From positions 1 through 45,666 of the forward strand of contig NZ_BAAAXV010000007.1 of the NCBI RefSeq assembly GCF_039535785.1: DNA of 45,666 bases. The letters are read 5' to 3'. Under the pieces are notes generated by a model. It saw nothing but the letters and a program-made list of their open reading frames with translations. It was not told where the DNA came from and did not search any database. Below are positions 32,605-39,980 of this stretch, piece by piece. Numbering within the stretch: the stretch's first letter is position 1; every line of letters starts with the position of its first letter. The stretch comes from Nonomuraea helvata. GTDB taxonomy: Bacteria > Actinomycetota > Actinomycetes > Streptosporangiales > Streptosporangiaceae. The translations under genes and the position numbers were made by a program.

Positions 32605-32784
32605 CCGTGGGCCGCGCCCTGCCCGATCACCGCAGCGGACATCTCCAGCAAGAAGCGCGACGACAGACGCACGGCCCGCCTGGAGCAGCGCACCGGCAAG
32701 CGCTTGCCGTAGGTGAGGTCGGCGTAACGGACTCGTAACGAAGGATTGACATGCGGTTCAGGCCAGGGCACCTTTGAGGCCAAC
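32605..32784 (+). other. Gene-poor stretch with a possible coding remnant
   Basis: No complete gene is seen here. From 32623 to the TAG at 32710-32712 one plus-strand frame reads PITAADISSKKRDDRRTARL and on to GKRLP, with G or C in nearly every third position. It has no start codon upstream in frame, so it may be the broken C-terminus of a lost gene. A TTGACA-like hexamer lies near 32747. The remainder leads into the operator region of the GH36 operon. Confidence 0.35.
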
Positions 32785-32897
32785 TTAGCAACTAAAAGCA
32801 ATTAGTAAATCGAAACTCCCCCCGTTCTCCCATGGCTTCCGCCCTTGATCGCTATGGCGAATGGTGCTTCCTAAATCGATTTACTAAAGATTAGTAA
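32785..32897. promoter_or_regulatory. LacI-type operator region of the alpha-galactoside operon
   Basis: An AT-rich island with palindromes. TAAATCGATTTA (32872-32883) is a perfect 12-mer with a CG centre, as in LacI-family operators. TTACTAA-AGA-TTAGTAA (32881-32897) overlaps it. TTAGTAAATCGAAACT (from 32802) shares the left half. Together they fit one 20-base consensus, TTAGTAAATCGATTTACTAA, present as two imperfect copies 66 bases apart. The second lies 33 bases before the GH36 start. Probable ligand: the LacI protein at the end of this operon. Confidence 0.65.
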
Positions 32898-32916
32898 CGT
32901 AGTGGGAGGTGCCGCA

Positions 32917-35106
32917 GTGACCCAAGAGACCGGCATGCGAGCCGGGGAGCCGGCGGCGCCGTACGGCGCCATGGTGAGCCGGCCGGAGCCGATCCACCTG
33001 CGGGCAGGCGGCGTCAGCCTGGTCCTGGACGTGGGCGGGCCGCGCCTGCCGAGCGTGCTCCACTGGGGTGGCGACCTCGGCGACGTCACGTCGGCGGAGC
33101 TGCGCGAACTGGCCCTCGCCGCCATTCCCGCCGTCGTCTCCAACGGCCTCGACACGCCCGCGGACCTCTCGATGGTCGCCGAGCACGCGACCGGCTGGCC
33201 GGGGCTGCCGGGACTGCGCGGGCATCGCGGCGGCACGGCCTGGTCGCCGCTGTTCACGGTGACCTCGGCGCACGCCGACGGCGCGGAGGTGCGCGTCGAG
33301 GCCGTGGACGAGGCCGCGGCCCTGGAGTTGACGCTGTGGCTCGCGCTCGACGCCACCGGCCTGATCACGATGCGGGCCGCGGTGCGTAACCGGCATCCGG
33401 CCGAGCCGTACGTGCTGGACGGTCTCGTGCTCAGCCTGCCGGTGCCCGCCGCGGCCGCTGAGCTGCTCGACCTGACCGGACGGCACCTGCGCGAGCGGTC
33501 ACCGCAGCGCCAGCCGTTCACGGTGGGCTCCCGGGTCCGGGAGAACCGGCGCGGCCGCACCGGAGCCGACGCGTCGCTGCTGCTGGCGGCGGGCGTTCCC
33601 GGCTTCGGATTCCGCTCCGGCGAGGTGTGGGCGGTGCACGTGGGCTGGAGCGGCAACCACGTCACCTACGCCGAGCGCCTGCCGGACGGCCGGGCCGTCA
33701 TCGGCGGCGGCGAGCTGCTCCTGCCCGGCGAGGTACGGCTGAAGCCGGGGGAGGAGTACACGACCCCGTGGCTGTACGCGGCCTACGGACAAGGGCTGGA
33801 CGACGTGTCGGACCGCTTCCACCGGCACCTGCGCGCCCGGCCGGGCCACCCGCCGGCCCCGCGTCCCGTGGTCATGAACACCTGGGAGGCCGTCTACTTC
33901 GACCACGACCTCGCCAAGCTGTGCGCGCTCGCCGACCGGGCGGCCGAGGTGGGGGCGGAGCGGTTCGTCCTGGACGACGGCTGGTTCCGCCACCGCCGCG
34001 ACGATCACGCCGGCCTCGGCGACTGGTACGTGGACGAGGACGTCTGGCCGCAGGGCCTGCACCCCCTGGTCGATCACGTGCGTGGACTCGGGATGCGGTT
34101 CGGGCTGTGGGTCGAGCCGGAGATGATCAATCCCGACTCCGACCTGGCCCGGGCCCACCCGGAGTGGATCATGTCGACCGGCGGGCGGATGCCGCCGGAG
34201 GCACGCCGCCAGCAGGTGCTCGACCTCGTGCACCCTGAGGCGTACGCGTACGTGCTGGACCGCCTGGACCGGCTGATCGCCGAGTACGCCATCGACTACC
34301 TGAAGTGGGACCACAACCGCGACCTGATCGACGCGGGCCACAGCCCGCTCGGAGAGCCGGCCGTCCACCGGCAGACGCTGGCGGTCTACCGGCTGCTGGA
34401 CGAGCTGCGCCGGCGCCACCCCGGCCTGGAGATCGAGTCCTGCTCCTCTGGCGGGGCGCGGGTGGACCTCGGCATCCTCCAGCGGACGGACCGGGTGTGG
34501 GGCAGCGACTGCATCGACGCCCTGGAACGCCAGTCGATCCAGCGCTGGACCCAGCTCCTGCTCCCGCCCGAGCTCATCGGCTCGCACGTGGGAGCCGCGC
34601 ACGCGCACACCACCGGCCGGCGACACGACCTCGCCTTCCGCGCGGGGACCGCGCTGTTCGGCCACTTCGGCATCGAATGGGACCTCACCTCCGCCTCGGA
34701 CGCCGAGCGAGCGGACCTCGCCCGCTGGATCGCGCTCTACAAGGACGTGCGCGGCCTGCTGCACACGGGGCGGATCGTCCGCGTCGATCATCCCGACCCC
34801 GCGCTGTGGGTGCACGGCGTGGTCGCGCAGGACCGCTCCGAGGCGATCTTCGCGCTGGTCGCGGTCGCGACCTCGGTCGTCGCGCCACCCGGCCGGGTGC
34901 GGCTGCCCGCACTGGACCCCGGCGCGATGTACCGGATCGAGCCGCTGGCGCCCGGCGACGCGGCTGTCGGCGTCAACCACGTGCTCCCGCCGTGGCTGGC
35001 CCGCGGCGAGCTCCGCCTTCCCGGCTCGGTCTTGGAACAGGCCGGGATCCAGGCCCCCGATCTCTATCCAGAACACCTACTGCTGCTCCGGCTGACCAGG
35101 GAGTGA
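32917..35106 (+). CDS. GH36 alpha-galactosidase
   Basis: A 729-residue intracellular family 36 alpha-galactosidase, cleaving alpha-1,6-linked galactose from melibiose, raffinose and similar sugars. A beta-supersandwich N-terminal domain precedes the barrel (VMNTWEAVYFDHDLAKLCAL, RFVLDDGWFRHR, LGMRFGLWVEPEMIN). The nucleophile is Asp 465 in YLKWDHNRDL, the acid/base is Asp 531 in VWGSDCIDALERQ, and the family CSSGGARVDLG is present. No signal peptide, so substrates enter by the ABC system encoded next. The GTG at 32917 has GGGAGG at 32904-32909; a GTG at 32902 is less likely. The first permease ATG is three bases after the stop. Confidence 0.95.
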   Translation: MTQETGMRAGEPAAPYGAMVSRPEPIHLRAGGVSLVLDVGGPRLPSVLHWGGDLGDVTSAELRELALAAIPAVVSNGLDTPADLSMVAEHATGWPGLPGLRGHRGGTAWSPLFTVTSAHADGAEVRVEAVDEAAALELTLWLALDATGLITMRAAVRNRHPAEPYVLDGLVLSLPVPAAAAELLDLTGRHLRERSPQRQPFTVGSRVRENRRGRTGADASLLLAAGVPGFGFRSGEVWAVHVGWSGNHVTYAERLPDGRAVIGGGELLLPGEVRLKPGEEYTTPWLYAAYGQGLDDVSDRFHRHLRARPGHPPAPRPVVMNTWEAVYFDHDLAKLCALADRAAEVGAERFVLDDGWFRHRRDDHAGLGDWYVDEDVWPQGLHPLVDHVRGLGMRFGLWVEPEMINPDSDLARAHPEWIMSTGGRMPPEARRQQVLDLVHPEAYAYVLDRLDRLIAEYAIDYLKWDHNRDLIDAGHSPLGEPAVHRQTLAVYRLLDELRRRHPGLEIESCSSGGARVDLGILQRTDRVWGSDCIDALERQSIQRWTQLLLPPELIGSHVGAAHAHTTGRRHDLAFRAGTALFGHFGIEWDLTSASDAERADLARWIALYKDVRGLLHTGRIVRVDHPDPALWVHGVVAQDRSEAIFALVAVATSVVAPPGRVRLPALDPGAMYRIEPLAPGDAAVGVNHVLPPWLARGELRLPGSVLEQAGIQAPDLYPEHLLLLRLTRE

Positions 35107-35109
35107 TCG

Positions 35110-36057
35110 ATGGCGGACACCGTCTCCGTTCCCACACCAAGACCCGGGGCGCCCGCCGGGCGCCGCAGGTCGCCACAGGCCCCATCGCACAAGAGGCGGG
35201 ATCATCGGGCCGCGCTCTTCTTCATCCTCCCGGCGATGCTCGGGTTCGGGGTCTTCTACCTCTGGCCCACGATCCGCGGCGTGTACCTGAGCTTCACCGA
35301 CTACAGCCTGCTCACCCCGCCCGAGTGGTCGGGGCTGTCGAACTACACCAAGCTCATCGGTGACGGATCCTTCTGGAGCTCCCTCGGGGTGACCCTGGAA
35401 TACGTCGTCATCAACATCGGAGTGCAGACGATCGTGGCGGTCGTCCTGGCGGTCCTGATGCACCGGCTGACCAAGTCGAGCTTCCTGCGCGGAGTGCTGC
35501 TGCTGCCGTACCTCGTCGCGAACGTGGTCGTCGCGCTCGTGTGGTACTGGATGGCCGACTACACCCTCGGCGTGGCCAACCAGTTCCTCGGCTGGATCGG
35601 GCTCGGTCCCTTGGGGTTCTTCGGGGAAGAGCACCTGGTGATCCCGACGATCGCGCTGGTGAACGTCTGGCGGCACATGGGCTACACGGCGCTGCTGATC
35701 TTCGCCGGCCTGCAGGCGATCCCGAGGTCGCTCTACGAGGCGGCGGCGGTGGACGGATCCACGGAGTGGCGCTCGTTCTGGCGGATCACGCTGCCGCTGC
35801 TGCGGCCGGTGCTGGCGATGGTGCTGGTCATCACGGTGATCGGATCCTTCCAGATCTTCGACACCGTGGCCGTCACCACCCAGGGCGGCCCGGCGGACGC
35901 CTCCAAGGTCATCTACTACTACATCTTCGAGAAGGCCTTCAGCCAGTTCGACTTCGGCTACGCCTCCGCGATGGGTGTCGCCCTGATCGTCATCCTCGCC
36001 GGTGTCTCGCTGCTCCAGATGCGCCTGCTGCGTGCGGGCGAGTCGGACCTGTCTTAG
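35110..36057 (+). CDS. ABC sugar transporter permease (MalF type)
   Basis: A 315-residue permease of the carbohydrate uptake CUT1 family. After a hydrophilic, Arg-rich N-terminus there are six membrane helices (ALFFILPAMLGFGVFYLWPT, VVINIGVQTIVAVVLAVLMH, VLLLPYLVANVVVALVWYWM, ...). The EAA loop that contacts the ATPase is LYEAAAVDGSTEWRSFWRITLPLL with conserved Gly. It partners the MalG-type permease 12 bases downstream. No ATPase gene is here; such systems in actinomycetes share a general MsiK-type ATPase. Substrate is probably an alpha-galactoside, from the GH36 neighbour. Confidence 0.93.
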   Translation: MADTVSVPTPRPGAPAGRRRSPQAPSHKRRDHRAALFFILPAMLGFGVFYLWPTIRGVYLSFTDYSLLTPPEWSGLSNYTKLIGDGSFWSSLGVTLEYVVINIGVQTIVAVVLAVLMHRLTKSSFLRGVLLLPYLVANVVVALVWYWMADYTLGVANQFLGWIGLGPLGFFGEEHLVIPTIALVNVWRHMGYTALLIFAGLQAIPRSLYEAAAVDGSTEWRSFWRITLPLLRPVLAMVLVITVIGSFQIFDTVAVTTQGGPADASKVIYYYIFEKAFSQFDFGYASAMGVALIVILAGVSLLQMRLLRAGESDLS

Positions 36058-36069
36058 AGGAGCGCTGCC

Positions 36070-37014
36070 ATGACCGCGATAAGCATGCCCTCGGCGAAGA
36101 CCGCGGCGGCCGGCCCGGCCGCACGCCAGGCACGTCGGGTCCACATCGGCCGGATCGCCGCCTGGGCGGTGCTCTGGATCTTCGTCCTGCTCACGCTGTT
36201 CCCGTTCTACTGGATGCTGCGCACCTCGCTGTCGAACAACCGGATGCTGTTCTCCGACCCCTCGTCCTGGCTGCCGGTGGCGCCGACCCTCGGCGGATAC
36301 GAGCGGGTGTTCGGGGGGGCCACCATCCAGGAGGCCCAGGCGCAGGGCGGCTCGGGAGCCTCCATCAGCTTCTGGTTGTACCTGCGCAACTCGGTACTCG
36401 TCGCCACGGTCATCACGGTCGGGCAGGTGTTCTTCAGCGCCATGGCGGCGTACGCCTTCGCGCGGCTGCGCTGGCCGGGCCGGGACAAGGTGTTCTTCCT
36501 GTTCCTGACCGCGCTCATGGTCCCGCCGATCTTCATCCACCTGCCCAACTTCGAGCTGATGAAGAACCTGGGCCTGCTCAACACCTTCGCCGCGATCGTG
36601 CTGCCGTACCTCTTCATGACCCCGTTCGCGGTCTTCTTCCTGCGGCAGTTCTTCCTGAACGTGAGCCGCGAGGTCGAGGAGGCCGCGATGCTCGACGGCG
36701 CCGGCTATCCCCGCATCTTCTTCCGGCTCATCCTGCCCATGAGCGCCGCGCCGATCGCCACTCTGTCCATCCTCACCTACATCAATTCCTGGAACGAGTA
36801 CTTCTGGCCGCTGCTCGTCACCGATCCCACGAACGACGACGTCCGCGTGCTCACCGTGGCCCTCGGCGTGTTCAAGTCCCAGACGCCGCAGGGCAGCCCC
36901 GACTGGGCCGGCCTCATGGCCGCCACGCTCGTCGCGGCGCTGCCCGTGCTCCTGCTGTTCGCGGCGTTCGGCAAGCGCGTCGTCAACTCCATCCAGTTCT
37001 CCGGTCTGAAGTGA
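36070..37014 (+). CDS. ABC sugar transporter permease (MalG type)
   Basis: A 314-residue CUT1 permease with six helices (AAWAVLWIFVLLTLFPFYWM, YLRNSVLVATVITVGQVFFS, VFFLFLTALMVPPIFIHLPN, and others). The EAA loop is VEEAAMLDGAGYPRIFFRLI with LPMSAAP following. With the MalF-type protein it forms the channel for the sugar bound by the lipoprotein encoded next. The ATG at 36070 follows GAGGAGCG a few bases before. Gene order in the operon (hydrolase, permeases, binding protein, regulator) is unusual only in that the binding protein comes last. Confidence 0.93.
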   Translation: MTAISMPSAKTAAAGPAARQARRVHIGRIAAWAVLWIFVLLTLFPFYWMLRTSLSNNRMLFSDPSSWLPVAPTLGGYERVFGGATIQEAQAQGGSGASISFWLYLRNSVLVATVITVGQVFFSAMAAYAFARLRWPGRDKVFFLFLTALMVPPIFIHLPNFELMKNLGLLNTFAAIVLPYLFMTPFAVFFLRQFFLNVSREVEEAAMLDGAGYPRIFFRLILPMSAAPIATLSILTYINSWNEYFWPLLVTDPTNDDVRVLTVALGVFKSQTPQGSPDWAGLMAATLVAALPVLLLFAAFGKRVVNSIQFSGLK

Positions 37015-37056
37015 CCCCCCGCTCTTCTCGCAAGCTCCACCGGAAAGGACACATTG

Positions 37057-38412
37057 ATGATCAAGAAGCTGCCGGCGGTCGCCGGCGTCGCCCTGCTGTC
37101 GCTGGCCCTCGCCGCCTGCGGCGGCGGCAACAGCGGAGGAGCCGCCTCCGCCGACGGGAAGGCGACCATCTCCTACTGGCTCTGGGACGCCAACCAGCAG
37201 CCGGCCTACCAGCAGTGCGCCACCGACTTCCAGAAGGCCCACCCGAACATCTCGGTCAAGATCACCCAGCTCGGCTGGGACGACTACTGGACCAAGCTCA
37301 CCACGAGCTTCGTCTCCGGGTCCGCGCCGGACGTCTTCACCAACCACCTGGCCAAGTACCCCGAGTTCGTCACCAAGCGCACCATCCTGCCGATCGACGA
37401 CCTCGTCAAGCGCGACAAGGTGGACACCGGCATTTACGCGGAGGGCCTGGCCGACCTGTGGGTCGGCGCCGACGGCAAGCGCTACGGCCTGCCCAAGGAC
37501 TGGGACACCATCGCCGTCTTCTACAACAAGAAGCTGACCGAGAAGGCGGGGATCACCGATGAGCAGCTGAAGAGCATGGCCTGGAACCCGACCGACGGCG
37601 GCACCTACGAGAAGATCATCGCCAAGCTGACCGTGGACAAGAACGGCAAGCACGGCGACGAGCCCGGCTTCGACAAGAGCAAGGTGGACACCTACGGCCT
37701 GTGGCTCGAGAGCTCCGGCAACGGCGTGGGCCAGACCCAGTGGAGCATGTACGCCGCCAGCAACGGCTGGAAGTTCACCGACAAGAACCCCTGGGGCACG
37801 CACTACAACTACGACGACCCCAAGTTCCAGGAAGCCGTCACCTGGTGGAAGAGCCTGATCGACAAGGGCTACATGCCGCCGCTCAAGGCGACCGAGGGCG
37901 TGGCCTGGAACGACATGCTCTCCGCGGGCAAGGCCGCCATGGCGACCAACGGCAGCTGGATGATCGGCTCGGTGTTCGGCGCCAAGTCCGCGAAGTTCGA
38001 GCCTGCGCTCGCCCCGCTGCCCGCCGGCCCGAGCGGCACGCGGATGAGCATGTTCAACGGCCTCGCCGACTCCATCTACGCCAGCACCAAGAACAAGGAC
38101 GCCGCGTGGGAGTGGGTGAAGTATCTCGCCTCCCCCGCCTGCCAGAACGTCGTCGGTGAGCACGCGGTCGTCTTCCCGGCCATCCCCGCCGCGGTGGATG
38201 TCGCGCAGAAGAAGTTCGCGGAGAAGGGTGTCGACGTCGAGGCGTTCACCGTGGACGTCAAGGAGAAGACGACCTTCCTCTTCCCGATCACCGACCATGC
38301 CGCCCAGATCGAAGCCATCATGAAGCCGGCCATGGACGCCGTGGTCGCCGGCACCGCCCCGGCGAGCTCTCTGACCAAGGCCAACGAGCAGGTCAACGCC
38401 CTGTTCAAGTGA
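37057..38412 (+). CDS. Extracellular sugar-binding lipoprotein of the ABC transporter
   Basis: A 451-residue solute-binding protein. A lipoprotein signal (VAGVALLSLALAACGGG, lipobox LAAC with Cys about residue 22) anchors it to the outer face of the membrane. The mature part has the CUT1 pattern: ISYWLWDANQQPAYQ, FQKAHPNISVKITQ, WDDYWTKLTTSFVSGSAPDV, GLPKDWDTIAVFYNKKL and WVKYLASPACQ. It captures the oligosaccharide and passes it to the two permeases. The ATG at 37057 follows GGAAAGGA closely and is preferred over the TTG at 37054. A hairpin terminator follows the stop. Confidence 0.93.
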   Translation: MIKKLPAVAGVALLSLALAACGGGNSGGAASADGKATISYWLWDANQQPAYQQCATDFQKAHPNISVKITQLGWDDYWTKLTTSFVSGSAPDVFTNHLAKYPEFVTKRTILPIDDLVKRDKVDTGIYAEGLADLWVGADGKRYGLPKDWDTIAVFYNKKLTEKAGITDEQLKSMAWNPTDGGTYEKIIAKLTVDKNGKHGDEPGFDKSKVDTYGLWLESSGNGVGQTQWSMYAASNGWKFTDKNPWGTHYNYDDPKFQEAVTWWKSLIDKGYMPPLKATEGVAWNDMLSAGKAAMATNGSWMIGSVFGAKSAKFEPALAPLPAGPSGTRMSMFNGLADSIYASTKNKDAAWEWVKYLASPACQNVVGEHAVVFPAIPAAVDVAQKKFAEKGVDVEAFTVDVKEKTTFLFPITDHAAQIEAIMKPAMDAVVAGTAPASSLTKANEQVNALFK

Positions 38413-38430
38413 GCTGGGCGAGACGCGGGC

Positions 38431-38463
38431 GGACCCGGCCCCGGCACGGTCGGCGCCGGGTCC
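38431..38463 (+). terminator. Hairpin terminator of the alpha-galactoside operon
   Basis: GGACCCGGC (38431-38439) pairs perfectly with GCCGGGTCC (38455-38463), loop 15 bases, 18 bases past the binding-protein stop. It separates the structural genes from the regulator. Confidence 0.6.
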
Positions 38464-38719
38464 GCCACCGGAACGGGGGGGCACACATGTCCGATGCACA
38501 CGGAAGAGTCACGCGACAGGCGGTACTCATCGGCCGTACCACCTGCGCTAGGCTGATCACGCGCAGCCGACAGGCCGGGCGCATGAACGTGCGTGAAGCA
38601 TCCCGGCTTCGCCGTCGCCGCCTGGGCGTCGCGGTGGCGGCGGCCCGCAGGGCGGCGGTCGGGGGATCGGCCCGGAGCGACCGGGGAGCGGTGGGGGAGA
38701 GATCAGCACGGAGCGGCCG
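38464..38719 (+). other. Leader region before the LacI gene, no gene seen
   Basis: After the terminator about 255 bases precede the regulator. A GTG/ATG frame here gives only a basic, Arg-rich product and is not taken as a gene. A TAGGCT hexamer near 38550 may be the regulator's own -10 box; no clear -35 is seen. Confidence 0.4.
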
Positions 38720-39751
38720 ATGACCACCAGGCAGGGAGCCCGGGCGCGCAGGCGGCGCCCTACCATGGCGGATGTGGCGCGGCTCGCCGGCGTCTCGCCG
38801 ACCACGGTTTCCTTCGTCATCAACGAGCGGCCGGGCAGCGGCATCCCCGAGGAGACCCGCCTGCGGGTGCTGGAGGCGGTGCAGGATCTCGGCTACCAGC
38901 CCAACCGGCAGGCACGCAGCCTGCGGCTGCAGCGCACCCGTCAGCTCGGGTTCCACATCTCCGGCGAGCTGTTGGAGCGCAACCAGGTCTTCGCCGTGTC
39001 GTTCGTGTCGCCTCTGCTGCGTGAGGCCGAGCGGCGGGGCTACCAGATCCTCGTCTTCACCTCGAGCGGCGACGTCACCGACCGCCTGAGTGAGCTCGTG
39101 GCGGCCCACGGCGTCGACGGATTCCTGATCAGCGACTCCAGCATCGACGATCCGCGGGCCCGCTATCTCTCGGGAGTGGGCATGCCCTTCGCCTCGTTCG
39201 GGCGCACCGAGGCCGACCTGCCGCAGTCGTGGGTGGATGTGGACAATGCCGCGGGCATCGCTTCCATGGTCGACTACCTGGTCGGCAAAGGGCACGAGGA
39301 CATCGCCTACGTGGGGCCCCGCCAGCCGGGCTACTGGTTCACCGAGCGGGTGGAGGGCTTCCGCGCCCGAGCGCGCCACCACGGCCTGTCCGTGCCCGGC
39401 TCATGGGTGGTGCAGGAGCCGCAGGCGAAGGTCGAGGCCGCCGTGGGCAGGCTGCTGACCAGGCGGCGGCGCCCCACCGCCGTGGTGACCGCGGCCGACT
39501 GGCTGGCCGTCGAGGCGATCCGCGCCGTACGGTCGGCGGGGCTGAGGATCGGCCACGACGTGGCCGTGACCGGCTTCGACGGCGGTCCCCTGCAGTGGCT
39601 GACGGATCCGCCGCTGACGACCGTGCGGGTTCCGTTCGAGCAGATCGCGGTCGCGTTGGTGGAGCGCTGCCTGCGGGAGATCGAGGAGGGCCCTACGGGG
39701 GAGCCCGGCATCTACCTGCCGACCGAGATCCTCATGGGCGGCTCGGCCTAG
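38720..39751 (+). CDS. LacI-family regulator of the alpha-galactoside operon
   Basis: A 343-residue LacI/GalR repressor. The helix-turn-helix is TMADVARLAGVSPTTVSFVI with the hinge NRQARSLRLQRT, and the sugar-binding domain shows LGFHISGELLER, VDGFLISDSSIDD, VVTAADWLAVEAI and VAVTGFDGGPLQWL. A basic tail precedes the HTH (TTRQGARARRRR). It closes the GH36-ABC operon and is the likely ligand of the CG-centred palindromes at 32785-32897. Its inducer should be an alpha-galactoside or galactose. The ATG at 38720 is the first in-frame start. Confidence 0.92.
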   Translation: MTTRQGARARRRRPTMADVARLAGVSPTTVSFVINERPGSGIPEETRLRVLEAVQDLGYQPNRQARSLRLQRTRQLGFHISGELLERNQVFAVSFVSPLLREAERRGYQILVFTSSGDVTDRLSELVAAHGVDGFLISDSSIDDPRARYLSGVGMPFASFGRTEADLPQSWVDVDNAAGIASMVDYLVGKGHEDIAYVGPRQPGYWFTERVEGFRARARHHGLSVPGSWVVQEPQAKVEAAVGRLLTRRRRPTAVVTAADWLAVEAIRAVRSAGLRIGHDVAVTGFDGGPLQWLTDPPLTTVRVPFEQIAVALVERCLREIEEGPTGEPGIYLPTEILMGGSA

Positions 39752-39933
39752 CGCGACTCGCCGCGGTACTCAAGGTGTCCGCACCTCGGGAGGAAGCCCT
39801 CCAGTCGAACGCGCCGCTGCCAGTGGTGGTGGCCGGCGACAAAAGCCTCGGACCGGGTGCTGCCGAGGCAGCTGCAGCGGGTGAGCGAGATCGCCTCTGT
39901 GATAGGGCGTCGCCGGGTACGCCGTCCAACTGG

Positions 39934-39979
39934 GGCACGGCCCCGTTCGCCCGCCCGCGCGGGCGAACGGGGCCGTGCC
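39934..39979. terminator. Perfect 21-bp hairpin terminator
   Basis: A 21-base stem (left arm 39934-39954, right arm 39959-39979, starting GGCACGGCCCCG) with a CCGC loop, no mismatch. It lies between the convergent LacI and EF-G-like genes and ends two bases before the latter's stop, so it serves both. The 180 bases before it hold no gene. Confidence 0.88.
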
Positions 39980-39980
39980 T

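Noticed and set aside
38409..38723. 104-codon plus-strand frame before the LacI gene
   Set aside because: Very Arg-rich with no domain or signal peptide, and it begins inside the preceding gene; it covers the terminator and leader.
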